Shown one piece after another: positions 15,434-22,034 of a stretch of DNA of 22,035 nt. The number at the start of each line of letters is the position of its first letter. Position 1 is the first letter of the stretch. The DNA comes from Rhodoferax sp. Its GTDB lineage: Bacteria; Pseudomonadota; Gammaproteobacteria; Burkholderiales; Burkholderiaceae_C. The position numbers and the translations under genes are program-made. The stretch is from NCBI GenBank assembly GCA_028711355.1, contig JAQTSL010000019.1, positions 1 to 22,035 on the forward strand, in the 5' to 3' direction. The notes beneath the pieces were generated by a model, which worked only from the letters and a program-made list of their open reading frames with translations, searched no databases and had not been told where the DNA came from.

Positions 15434-16057
15434 ATGATCGACGTTTTCAGTGCCATCAATGGCCGCACCTCTGCCAACAACTTTGACCCCACCCACGTGA
15501 TGACCCAGTCGGAGATCACAGAACTGGCGGAACTGGCCAACGAAACTCCTACCTCCTTCAATCAGCAAAACTGGCGATTGGTGGCGGTCAATACCCCCGC
15601 AGCCAAGGCCCGCCTCAAGGCTGCTGCCTACAACCAGGCAAAGGTGGGCGACGCGGCGGTCACTTTTGTGGTCGTCGGCAAAGTCGGTGGCCATAAAGAC
15701 CTGCCCGTGCTGATCAAGCCCATGCTCGACGCTGGCTACATCGACCAGGCTGCCTTTGATGGCTGGATTGGCATGGCCAACGGCACATATGACGGCAAAG
15801 ATCAGCTCCAGCGTGATGAGGCCATTCGCTCCGCATCCATGGCTGCCATGACGTTGATGTACGCCGCAAACGGCAAAGGCCTGGTGTCGGGTGCCATGAT
15901 TGGTTATGACCCCGCAGCCGTCAGCGCCGAGTGCAAGCTCGCGTCGGATGAAATACCTGTCATGTTGATCGCCGTCGGCCGTGCCGCGCCCGGTAACTGG
16001 CCTCGTAAAGCACGTCGTGCTGTGGTTGACGTGGTGAGCTTCAGCGCCGACTATTGA
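15434..16057 (+). CDS. Nitroreductase-family protein
   Basis: FMN-dependent NAD(P)H oxidoreductase of 207 residues that would reduce nitro compounds, quinones or similar electrophiles in the cytosol. The ATG at 15434 has AGGA 6 nt upstream (15424-15427); the earlier TTG at 15404 gives an unlikely hydrophobic leader. Family features: VFSAINGRTSANNFDP with the FMN-phosphate Arg, PTSFNQQNWRLVAV (flavin contact), VGDAAVTFVVVGK, RDEAIRSASMAAMTLMYAANGKGLVSGAMIGYDP (the usual long helix and glycine-rich turn) and IPVMLIAVGRA near the end. It follows an F420-oxidoreductase-like gene and probably belongs to the same LysR-controlled group. Confidence 0.88.
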   Translation: MIDVFSAINGRTSANNFDPTHVMTQSEITELAELANETPTSFNQQNWRLVAVNTPAAKARLKAAAYNQAKVGDAAVTFVVVGKVGGHKDLPVLIKPMLDAGYIDQAAFDGWIGMANGTYDGKDQLQRDEAIRSASMAAMTLMYAANGKGLVSGAMIGYDPAAVSAECKLASDEIPVMLIAVGRAAPGNWPRKARRAVVDVVSFSADY

Positions 16058-16082
16058 TTCGGCCCAAATAAGTTTGAACTTT

Positions 16083-16111
16083 CCATGAATTTCATGATCG
16101 AAATTGCATGG
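16083..16111. repeat. Imperfect inverted repeat after the nitroreductase gene
   Basis: CCATGAATTTC and GAAATT-g-CATGG form an 11-bp stem with a single bulged G and a 6-nt loop (ATGATC). The right arm carries the ATG of the IS630-type stub, so this may be a remnant of that element's end as much as a terminator; no T-run follows on the + strand. Confidence 0.4.
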
Positions 16112-16194
16112 AAAAAGAAAGCGCAAGAAACCAAACCCTGGAGCAACTTCACGAGCGGCGCAAGCAAGTCGTGCGGTTGTTCAAGCGCTTTTAG
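16108..16194 (+). pseudogene. IS630-type transposase, N-terminal stub
   Basis: A 28-codon frame whose second half, TLEQLHERRKQVVRLFKRF, looks like the beginning of IS630-family transposases, where this helix precedes the helix-turn-helix. The frame then stops in the tandem AGCGCTTTT repeat, with no trace of the HTH or the DDE domain. I read it as debris of a lost insertion sequence; recognition is from memory and the segment is short. Confidence 0.45.
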
Positions 16195-16214
16195 CGCTTT
16201 TAGTTAGCGCTTTT
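16184..16214 (+). repeat. Three copies of AGCGCTTTT
   Basis: AGCGCTTTT occurs at 16184-16192, 16193-16201 and, after AGTT, 16206-16214. It sits exactly between the IS630-type stub and the end of the REP-transposase remnant, so replication slippage at an insertion or deletion junction is likely. Confidence 0.75.
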
Positions 16215-16215
16215 A

Positions 16216-16362
16216 GGGTCAGGTCTTGCATTGCAATATTTTTACTCTCGCGCCGGTCACCCGTGAGGTGACGTGGTACAGGCCGCCGGTGACTTCAATG
16301 CGCAGGGGTCTTGACATGGGGTGATATTACAAGGATGAATGTTGCAATACAAGACCTGACCC
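16216..16362 (-). mobile_element. Remnant of a REP-associated (RAYT/IS200-like) element with inverted ends
   Basis: The block is bounded by GGGTCAGGTCTTG (16216-16228) and its inverted match CAAGACCTGACCC (16350-16362). The similarity continues inward (CATTGCAA against TTGCAATA), so the ends form near-perfect inverted repeats of 21 nt with one mismatch. Between them, on the minus strand, is only the beginning of a transposase reading frame. It is too short to be active. REP-type ends with a Y1 transposase gene are typical of RAYT elements. Confidence 0.65.
16219..16317 (-). pseudogene. RAYT (Y1, REP-associated tyrosine) transposase, N-terminal fragment
   Basis: The minus-strand frame starts MSRPLRIEVTGGLYHVTSR, the recognised opening of REP-associated tyrosine transposases (ARPLRxEFPGALYHVTSRG in intact members, HVTSR leading to the metal-binding His pair). 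It then runs into unrelated residues and stops at 33 codons, inside the element's own terminal sequence. The HUH motif and catalytic Tyr are missing. The first 14 codons are present a second time from 16415 backwards as part of the 93-bp duplication. Confidence 0.65.
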
Positions 16363-16466
16363 TTTTGCGTTCCGTACAGGCCGCCGGTGACTTCAATGCG
16401 CAGGGGTCTTGACATGGGGTGATATTACAAGGATGAATGTTGCAATACAAGACCTGACCCTTTTGC
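16276..16466. repeat. Tandem direct duplication, 93 bp identical, period 98
   Basis: 16276-16368 and 16374-16466 are identical over 93 bases, separated by GTTCC. Each copy contains the start of the RAYT gene, its upstream region and one element terminus. Perfect identity implies a recent duplication or recombination between element copies. The second copy abuts the truncated aldo/keto reductase frame. Confidence 0.95.
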
Positions 16467-16470
16467 TTTT

Positions 16471-17397
16471 CCTTTTGCTTTTCGCGGCAAGCGCGACGAT
16501 ACCGAATCCATCGCCACCCTGCACCACGCGCTCGACTGCGGCCTGAACTTTCTTGATACCTCTGATGTCTATGGGCCGCACACCAATGAGTTGCTGATCG
16601 GCAAGGCCATCGCCGGGCGGCGCCACGAGGTCTTCATTGCCACCAAATTCGGCATCTGCCGCGATCCGGCCAACAGAGCAGCACGCGCCGTCAATGGCCG
16701 GCCGGACTATGTCAAAGCCTGCTGCGATGCCAGCTTGAGGCGCCTGGGCGTGGAGCAGATTGACCTGTACTACCAGCACCGCGTCGACAAAACCGTGCCG
16801 ATCGAGGACACCGTGGGCGCCATGGCCGATCTGGTGCGGGCCGGCAAGGTGCGTTACCTGGGCTTGTCGGAAGCATCGGCTGCGACCATTGAGCGTGCCT
16901 GCCAGGTGCACCCCATCGCCGCGTTGCAGAGTGAATACTCGCTGTGGACGCGCGACCCGGAGGTGACCGGCACGCTGGCCGCCTGCCGCCGCCACGGCAT
17001 CAGCCTGGTGGCCTATTCGCCGCTCGGGCGCGGCTTCCTGACCGGCACTTTCGCCAAGCCCGAGGACATCCCCGCCGACGACTACCGCCGTTTTTCGCCG
17101 CGTTTTCAGGGTGACAACTTCACCCGCAATCTGGCGCTGGTGGCGCAGGTCAGGCAACTGGCGCAGGCCAAGGGCTGCACCGCCTCGCAACTGGCGCTGG
17201 CCTGGGTGCTGGCGCAGGCCGACGACATCATCCCGATCCCCGGCACCAAGCGGCGCACGTATCTGGAGCAGAACATCGCCGCGCTCGACGTGGACTTAAG
17301 CGCGGCAGAACTGGCCGCGCTGGATCAGGCTTTCCCGCCCGATGTGGCTTGCGGCCTGCGCTACCCGGAGTCGTTCATCGGCTCGGTCAACGCCTAG
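16471..17397 (+). pseudogene. Aldo/keto reductase, 5'-truncated
   Basis: The frame reads aldo/keto reductase from about family residue 30 onward: GKRDDTESIATLHHALDCGLNFLDTSDVYGPHTNELLIGKA with the catalytic Asp and Tyr, VFIATKFGI with the catalytic Lys, YYQHRVDKTVPIEDT with the catalytic His, AYSPLGRGFLTG, and the C-terminal NADP-binding part DDIIPIPGTKRRTYLEQN. The first strand and LGLG-type N-terminus are missing. Upstream, the frame is open back to 16423 through repeat sequence but has no ATG, GTG or TTG. The first start-like codon is TTG at 16591, beyond the catalytic Asp and Tyr. Truncation falls at the duplicated RAYT debris, so insertion or deletion there probably removed the 5' end. 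The remaining frame is clean, which suggests recent loss. Confidence 0.82.
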
Positions 17398-17400
17398 GCC

Positions 17401-17415
17401 CTGGCGCAGCGCCAG
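17401..17415 (+). terminator. Hairpin directly after the aldo/keto reductase remnant
   Basis: CTGGCG/CGCCAG forms a perfect 6-bp GC-rich stem with a 3-nt loop, 3 nt after the TAG stop. There is no T-run, so it is a possible but weak terminator. Confidence 0.35.
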
Positions 17416-17436
17416 TGGGCTGCATAACTACTCTCG

Positions 17437-17465
17437 GTTTTATAGCTGTTTGCGCTTGCTGCGCC
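17437..17465 (+). repeat. Comamonadaceae-type intergenic repeat
   Basis: TTTTATAGCTGTTTGCGCTT and the next bases match the motif at 13189-13232 (TTTATAGCTACTTGTGCTTG) in order and orientation. It lies in the gene-free stretch 17398-17671, in which I can support no other feature. Confidence 0.5.
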
Positions 17466-17671
17466 TGCGTTACAGGATGATTTTGCATATAACTTCAAGG
17501 TGCAGCGATAAGCGGCTCGGCTGGATCTGGCGTGAGCCCAACGCAGGCAGCGGTTGCTTCAGGTACGTGCAGCACACCCCGGCCCAGGGCGGGCTGAAAA
17601 CCTGGGCGCGGTGAATAGGTGGGGTCTTCATGGCAACGATGATGGTCCCCCCACCTGCACATGCGGCGAAT

Positions 17672-18016
17672 CTATGTTTTGGGCATCCTGAACACCTGCA
17701 GCAAGCCCAGCAAAATGGCCCCCATGCCGATCAGCGCGGCCGGAGCCATGGTGTTGCCGAATACCAGCCAGTCCAGCGCTGCCGTGCCGCCTGGCACCAG
17801 ATAGAACAGACTGGTCACGTTGACCAGGTTGCCCGCCTGGATCAGCCGGTACAGCAGCAAGGTGGCCAGTACCGAGATCACCAGCGCCATCCAGACCACC
17901 GGCAACCAACGCTGGCGCCAGGCACCCAGCAGCGTCAGCACCAGCAGGGCCAGTGCAAAGCGCAGGGTCAGAAAGGCGAAGGCCGAGCCGTGCCCAAGCC
18001 CCCATTTGGCTGCGAT
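17672..18016 (-). pseudogene. EamA/DMT-type permease with internal deletion and lost start
   Basis: The minus-strand frame contains the N-terminal helix region of a DMT-superfamily permease (KWGLGHGSAFAFLTLRFALALLVLTLLGAW). Within a few residues this joins the C-terminal helices (WLPVVWMALVISVLATLLLYRLI, NVTSLFYLVPGGTAALDWLVFGNTMAP, LLGLLQVF). Intact EamA proteins have about ten helices and roughly 290 residues; only about 115 codons remain, so the middle six or so helices are missing in frame. An in-frame TGA (plus-strand 18017-18019) stands just before the readable part, so the normal start is lost too. It is unlikely to work as a transporter. Confidence 0.65.
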
Positions 18017-18059
18017 TCAAAGTGATGCGTGCAGAACAACAGGTCACTCACAGCGCTAT

Positions 18060-18337
18060 GGCAGGAGGAACTGCAAAGTCCGGGAAATGGGCACCACCAA
18101 GACGGTACGCAGCGGCTCCAGCGACCCCGACCTACCCAGCATCACAGCGCAGGCCGATTTTCTGGGTGACAGATCCTTCTTCATGGGTCATGCCCCTGCA
18201 CGCTGGATGCCACGGCCTGCGGTTTTCTGGCTAACCTGCCGTGGGTACCGGTGGAGTCGCCACTGAAGCAGCATACCCGGCAATACCCGCCACTCCAAGC
18301 CTGTTGCCAGCGTGTGCGCGACCGCTACTACGGTTGA
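18060..18337 (+). pseudogene. Glutathione S-transferase C-terminal fragment, frameshifted
   Basis: Two frames together give a GST C-terminal domain of the type with the motif FFMG-P-LDAT. One frame reads LPSITAQADFLGDRSFFMGHAP (about 18138-18197). After a shift near 18200 the next reads LDATACGFLANLPWVPVESP, then LKQHTRQYPPLQACCQRVRDRYYG to the TGA at 18335-18337. A one-base deletion around 18200 would explain the shift. Sequence before about 18138 is only faintly similar and the thioredoxin-fold half is absent. It is non-functional debris, distinct from the intact YfcF-type gene at 19413. Confidence 0.6.
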
Positions 18338-18385
18338 GGCGCACAAGGGCGTGCCAGCACGTTGGATTAAATGTGCCATCAAACA

Positions 18386-19297
18386 TCACACCACAGCGGC
18401 ACCGGCCTGCGCTTTGAAGAGGGTAATCTCTTCCAGCAGCCAGCGGCGAAACGCCTGCACCTGGGGTTTGTGCAGTGCCTCCGGCGGGCAGGCCAGGTAG
18501 TAGTCCCAGGGGCTTTTCACCGCCACGTCAAACAGGCGCAGCAGCTCGCCGGAGGCAATTTCCTGCGTCACCACCACGTGGCGCACCAGGGCAATGCCGT
18601 CGCCGTCCAAGGCCGAGCGGATCAGCAGCGACAGGTCCTGAAAACGCACACCACCACTGGGCTCGACCAGCTTCAAACCGGCCGCCTGAAACCAGGGCAG
18701 CCAGGGCTCGTCCGAGCGCAGCAACTGCGCCGGCTTGAGCTGCTGCGGCGAGGTCGGCAACCGCCCCTGGTTGTAGCCGGGGCTGGCCACCGGGTAGTAA
18801 GAGTCGCCCATCAGCCGCTCCACCGCCAGACCGGGGTACTGGCCCTGGCCAAAGCGGATGCCCACGTCGATGCCGTCGCGCACCAGGTCATGCAATTGGC
18901 CGCTGGACTGCAAGACCAGTTCGGTGTCGGGATTCTGGTCAATGAATTTGCCAAGGCGCGGGGCCAGCCAGCGCGCCGCAAACGAGGGAATGGCCGACAC
19001 CGTCAGCCGCTTTTGCCGCGTTTCTTCGCGCAGCACCTGGGTGGCATCGGCGATGTCTTGCAAGGCATGGCGCACCACTTGCGCAAACCGCAAGCCCTGC
19101 GGCGTGATCGTCAAACGCTTGCCGTGGCGGGTGAACAGGGCCACGCCCAGGTCTTGCTCCAGCGCGCGCACCTGGTGGCTGACCGCGCCGTGGGTGACAT
19201 GGGTTTCATCGGCGGCGCGAGAAAAGTTCTGGTGCCGTGCGGCGGACTCAAAGGCGCGCAGAGCCACCAGATTGGGCAATCGGCGTAAATCCGTCAT
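18386..19297 (-). CDS. LysR-family regulator, GcvA-like
   Basis: Transcriptional regulator of 303 residues. The N-terminal HTH (about 6-65) reads LPNLVALRAFESAARHQNFSRAADETHVTHGAVSHQVRALE, then LFTRHGKRLTITPQG, the form seen in GcvA/AmpR-type LysR proteins. The effector domain has KRLTVSAIPSFAARWLAPRLGKF and DGIDVGIRFGQGQYPGL, again GcvA-like. It is divergent from the YfcF-type glutathione transferase gene with a 115-nt spacer that should hold both promoters, so it likely controls that gene and the NIPSNAP gene after it. The ligand is unknown. Confidence 0.92.
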   Translation of the reverse strand: MTDLRRLPNLVALRAFESAARHQNFSRAADETHVTHGAVSHQVRALEQDLGVALFTRHGKRLTITPQGLRFAQVVRHALQDIADATQVLREETRQKRLTVSAIPSFAARWLAPRLGKFIDQNPDTELVLQSSGQLHDLVRDGIDVGIRFGQGQYPGLAVERLMGDSYYPVASPGYNQGRLPTSPQQLKPAQLLRSDEPWLPWFQAAGLKLVEPSGGVRFQDLSLLIRSALDGDGIALVRHVVVTQEIASGELLRLFDVAVKSPWDYYLACPPEALHKPQVQAFRRWLLEEITLFKAQAGAAVV

Positions 19298-19412
19298 GGA
19301 AGCGTTCCTGATTTCATGTGAGCATTTTTAGCAAAGGAGTCAAAGATATATCGTTTTGCGCCAGGACACAGCGCCGATAGACTTTGCGAACGATTTATTT
19401 TTAGGACACCCC

Positions 19413-20045
19413 ATGCCACAGAACCCGCTAACCCTGTTTGTTGACCACCAGTTCACCAGCCCCTACGCCATGTCGGTGTATGTCACTTTGCGTGAGAAGG
19501 GCATTCCGTTTGTCACCGAACGCCTGGACCTGGGCGCACAACAACACCAGCAGACGGCATACCGCCAGCAGTCCCTGACGGCCCGGGTGCCGACGCTGGT
19601 GCACGAAGGTTTTGCGTTGTCGGAGTCCAGCGCCATCAGCGAATACCTGGAAGAAGTCTTCGCCCCGCCCGCCTTTGCTGCGGTCTACCCGCAAGACGTG
19701 CAACACCGCGCCCGTGCCCGGCAAGTGCAGGCCTGGCTGCGCAGCGACCTGATGCCGCTTCGCAACGAGCGCGGCACCGACACCGTGTTCATCCAACCCA
19801 CCGCCACCCCGCTGGGCGCTGCCGCACTGACGGCCGACAAGTTGTTCCGGGTGGCCGAGCAACTGCTGCCCGCCGGTGCCAGCCACTTGTTTGGCAACTG
19901 GTGCATTGCCGACACCGATCTGGCGCTGATGCTCATGCGCCTGATCGCCAACGGCGATGCCGTCCCCGAACGCCTCAAAACCTACGCCACCCAGCAGTGG
20001 CAGCGCCCCAGCGTGCAGCACTGGGTGCAGCAGCCACGCGCTTGA
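19413..20045 (+). CDS. yfcF: Glutathione transferase, YfcF type
   Basis: Cytosolic glutathione S-transferase of 210 residues, linked in E. coli to peroxide resistance. The ATG at 19413 follows TTAGGA at 8 nt; the in-frame extension upstream to 19356 lies in the promoter region and is not convincing. The N-terminal thioredoxin fold (to about residue 80) has LFVDHQFTSPYAMSVYVTLREKGIPF, VPTLVHEGFALSESSAISEYLEE with the glutathione-binding ES pair, then FAPPAFAAVYPQDVQHRARARQ and QAWLRSDLMPLRNERGTD, which are characteristic of YfcF. The helical C-terminal domain contains ADTDLALMLMRL. It is probably co-transcribed with the NIPSNAP gene 13 nt downstream and regulated by the divergent LysR protein. 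Confidence 0.88.
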   Translation: MPQNPLTLFVDHQFTSPYAMSVYVTLREKGIPFVTERLDLGAQQHQQTAYRQQSLTARVPTLVHEGFALSESSAISEYLEEVFAPPAFAAVYPQDVQHRARARQVQAWLRSDLMPLRNERGTDTVFIQPTATPLGAAALTADKLFRVAEQLLPAGASHLFGNWCIADTDLALMLMRLIANGDAVPERLKTYATQQWQRPSVQHWVQQPRA

Positions 20046-20058
20046 GGAGGGGCCAGCC

Positions 20059-20364
20059 ATGATCACCTGCTACCTGCGCTACCTCATTGACCCGTTCAAG
20101 CTCAAGGAGTTTGAGCACTACGGCAAGCTCTGGATTCCCCTGGTCGAGAAGTTCGGCGGCCAGCACCACGGCTACTTTCTGCCCTCAGAAGGGGCCAACA
20201 ACGTAGCCCTGGCGATGTTCAGCTTTCCCAGTCTGGCGCTGTATGAAGACTACCGAGCCCGCTCCCTGCAAGACCCGGAATGCCTGGCGGCTTTTCAATA
20301 CGCCGAAGACACCCGCTGCATCGTCAGCTATGAGCGCAGCTTTTTCAGGCCGGTTTTTGCGTAG
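20059..20364 (+). CDS. NIPSNAP-family protein
   Basis: Small dimeric alpha-beta-barrel protein of 101 residues. The ATG at 20059 has a strong GAGGAGGGG sequence upstream. MITCYLRYLIDPFKLKEFEHYGKLWIPLVEKFGGQHHGYF and ALAMFSFPSLALYEDYRARSLQDPE are typical of bacterial NIPSNAP proteins. Their biochemical role is not known for most members; many sit near GST, oxidoreductase or degradation genes. Here it follows the glutathione transferase gene by 13 nt, so the two are likely made together. Confidence 0.88.
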   Translation: MITCYLRYLIDPFKLKEFEHYGKLWIPLVEKFGGQHHGYFLPSEGANNVALAMFSFPSLALYEDYRARSLQDPECLAAFQYAEDTRCIVSYERSFFRPVFA

Positions 20365-20463
20365 TCCGTCTGGGTGCAACGCCATGCCATGGATGACCTC
20401 AACGAGGATGTGAAGGAGCCGGCGTTTACCATGCAGTTACGTTCACCGACAGAAAGTTTTTTG

Positions 20464-21189
20464 ATGTCCCAACCCTCTGCCTTCGCCCACTTCATGGCCG
20501 GTGCCCGCGACACCGTGCCCATGCTGGTGGGTGCTGCGCCTTTTGGCATGATTTTTGGGGCCCTGGTCGGCACGGCCCAACTGGCACCCTGGCAGGGACA
20601 ACTGATGTCGCTGGGGGTGTTTGCCGGCTCCAGCCAGTTCATTGCGGTGGGGCTGATGGCCGGGCTGGCGGGCACGCTGGTGATCTGGCTGGCCACCTTG
20701 ATCGTCAACCTGCGCCACATGCTGTACGCCGCTGCGCTGCTGCCGCATGTGCGCCAGTTGCCGGGCCGCTGGCGCTGGCTGCTGGGTTTTTTGCTGACCG
20801 ATGAGACCTTTGCCGTGGTGGACAGTTATTACCGCCAGCACCCGCAGGCAAGGCTGGGGCACTGGTACTTCCTGGGTTCGGGCTTGTCGATGTATGCCAA
20901 CTGGCAGCTCTGGACGCTGATCGGGCTGGCCTTTGGCGCGGTGTTTCCGCAGTTGCAGACGCTGGGGCTGGACTTTGCCATGGTGGTGACCTTCATCGCC
21001 ATCGTGGTGCCGCAGTTGGCGCGTGTGCCCCACCTGAGCGCCGCGCTGGCGGCAGGCACTGTGGCCTATGCGCTGAAAGACTTGCCATTCAAGCTGGGCC
21101 TGATGGCTGCCGTGGTGGTAGGGGTTGGCGTGGGCATGGGCTTGACCCGGCTGCACGAACGCCGTGCCACACCGGGAGCCACGACATGA
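20464..21189 (+). CDS. azlC: AzlC-family branched-chain amino-acid exporter, large subunit
   Basis: Inner-membrane protein that with AzlD exports branched-chain amino acids and analogues. From the ATG at 20464 the product is 241 residues with about 5-7 hydrophobic helices. AzlC hallmarks are GARDTVPMLVGAAPFGMIFGALV, GVFAGSSQFIAVGLMA, IVNLRHMLYAAALLPHV, FLLTDETFAVV and GLDFAMVVTFIAIVVPQL. An earlier in-frame ATG at 20431 has AAGGAG 12 nt upstream and would add 11 residues; I prefer 20464 because homologues begin close to the first helix, but either is possible. The stop overlaps the azlD start. Confidence 0.92.
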   Translation: MSQPSAFAHFMAGARDTVPMLVGAAPFGMIFGALVGTAQLAPWQGQLMSLGVFAGSSQFIAVGLMAGLAGTLVIWLATLIVNLRHMLYAAALLPHVRQLPGRWRWLLGFLLTDETFAVVDSYYRQHPQARLGHWYFLGSGLSMYANWQLWTLIGLAFGAVFPQLQTLGLDFAMVVTFIAIVVPQLARVPHLSAALAAGTVAYALKDLPFKLGLMAAVVVGVGVGMGLTRLHERRATPGATT

Positions 21190-21506
21190 GCGCCACGCTG
21201 ACCATCCTGGGCATGGCCGTGATCACCTTTGCCATCAAGGCGCTGGTGTTTATCCTGGGCGACCGGGTCAGGTTTTCTGCGGCCGCGCGACAGGCCCTGG
21301 CCTTTGTGCCGGTGACGGTGCTCACCGCCATCATCGTGCCGATGATCCTGGCCCCGCATGGCCACGGCCTGGAGCTGACCTGGCGCAACCCCCAGCTGGG
21401 TGCTGCGCTGGTGTCGGTGGCCATCTGCCTGGCCACGCGCCAGCAGTTGCTGACCATCATGCTCGGGCTGGCGGTGTTTTTTGGCTGGCAGTGGCTGGCG
21501 GTGTAG
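21186..21506 (+). CDS. azlD: AzlD-family branched-chain amino-acid exporter, small subunit
   Basis: Small inner-membrane partner of AzlC, 106 residues with about four helices. It starts in an ATGA overlap with azlC, the usual arrangement, so translation is coupled. LTILGMAVITFAIKALVFILGDR, AARQALAFVPVTVLTAIIVPMIL and LLTIMLGLAVFFGWQWL are typical of AzlD. No regulator of the Lrp type lies in the window beside the pair. Confidence 0.92.
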   Translation: MSATLTILGMAVITFAIKALVFILGDRVRFSAAARQALAFVPVTVLTAIIVPMILAPHGHGLELTWRNPQLGAALVSVAICLATRQQLLTIMLGLAVFFGWQWLAV

Positions 21507-21523
21507 CCGAACCCAAGCGTTCG

Positions 21524-21718
21524 TCAAACCTCCCCCTTGAACAACTGGCGAAATGCGTATTCACCCGGTTCAGTGAACTGCACCACGCGCGAGTCCTTGG
21601 CGCGGCGCGCCCAACCCAGTGCGTAGACCCGCGCCAACAGCGCGGTGAGCACCTCGGCGCGGGCGCGGTCACCGATCAGGGTCGCAATGCGGGCAATGTG
21701 GGGGCCGTCTTTCATCAT
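21524..21718 (-). pseudogene. ArsR-type regulator remnant with internal deletion
   Basis: The minus-strand frame of 64 codons begins MMKDGPHIARIATLIGDRARAEVLTALLA, the first helix block of ArsR-family repressors. It jumps directly to YALGWARRAKDSRVVQFTEPGEYAFRQLF, which resembles the very C-terminal end of longer ArsR proteins of about 220 residues. The helix-turn-helix and the middle are missing. The frame could be extended upstream to 21922, but those residues look like no regulator. I call it a pseudogene; an intact short protein cannot be excluded. Confidence 0.55.
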
Positions 21719-21927
21719 GACTGCATGGTAGAGCAAGGCCAACGGTGCACAGTTCGCTGCCTCTGCCAACGACCAGGCGGAACCGGTCGATGGCGGCGTT
21801 TCATTGCGGTCTTCAAGTCGGACATGGTGTGAACGGCTTGCGTTCCCCGCCGCCAACGTCATCAAGAGCAGGTTCAGTCTCATCCAGGCGTCTCCGACTG
21901 TACATAATCCGAGATTGTCCATTAGGC

Positions 21928-21940
21928 GCGCCTTCGGCGC
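21928..21940. repeat. Short GC-rich hairpin
   Basis: GCGCC TTC GGCGC is a perfect 5-bp stem with a 3-nt loop in the gene-poor tail of the window (21719-22035), where no coding sequence can be supported. Confidence 0.4.
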
Positions 21941-21967
21941 TGTTTGGGTGCAAGCGGCGCATTGGCG

Positions 21968-22034
21968 GCCATTTTTGGCCTTCTTCGTTGCCCATAGCCC
22001 AAGCTATGAGCGCCTCAGTCAGGCCAAAACTGGC
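21968..22034. repeat. Nested inverted repeats at the window end
   Basis: GCCATTTTTGGCCT (21968-21981) pairs with AGGCCAAAACTGGC (22021-22034) with one mismatch in 14. Within the 39-nt loop CATAGC (21993-21998) and GCTATG (22003-22008) form a second perfect stem around CCAA. The arrangement suggests a structured intergenic element or repeat end, continuing possibly beyond the window. Confidence 0.6.

Noticed and set aside
16216..16466. CRISPR array
   Set aside because: There are only two copies of 93 bp separated by 5 nt and they contain transposase codons; this is a tandem duplication of element debris.
17342..17614. Possible small gene of 90 codons after the aldo/keto reductase remnant
   Set aside because: It begins out of frame inside the reductase remnant and crosses the intergenic repeat; no motif supports it.
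18371..19288. Plus-strand open frame of 305 codons opposite the GcvA-like LysR gene
   Set aside because: The minus strand carries a complete LysR protein with correct motifs; the plus frame is rich in Gln/Arg/His without any motif.
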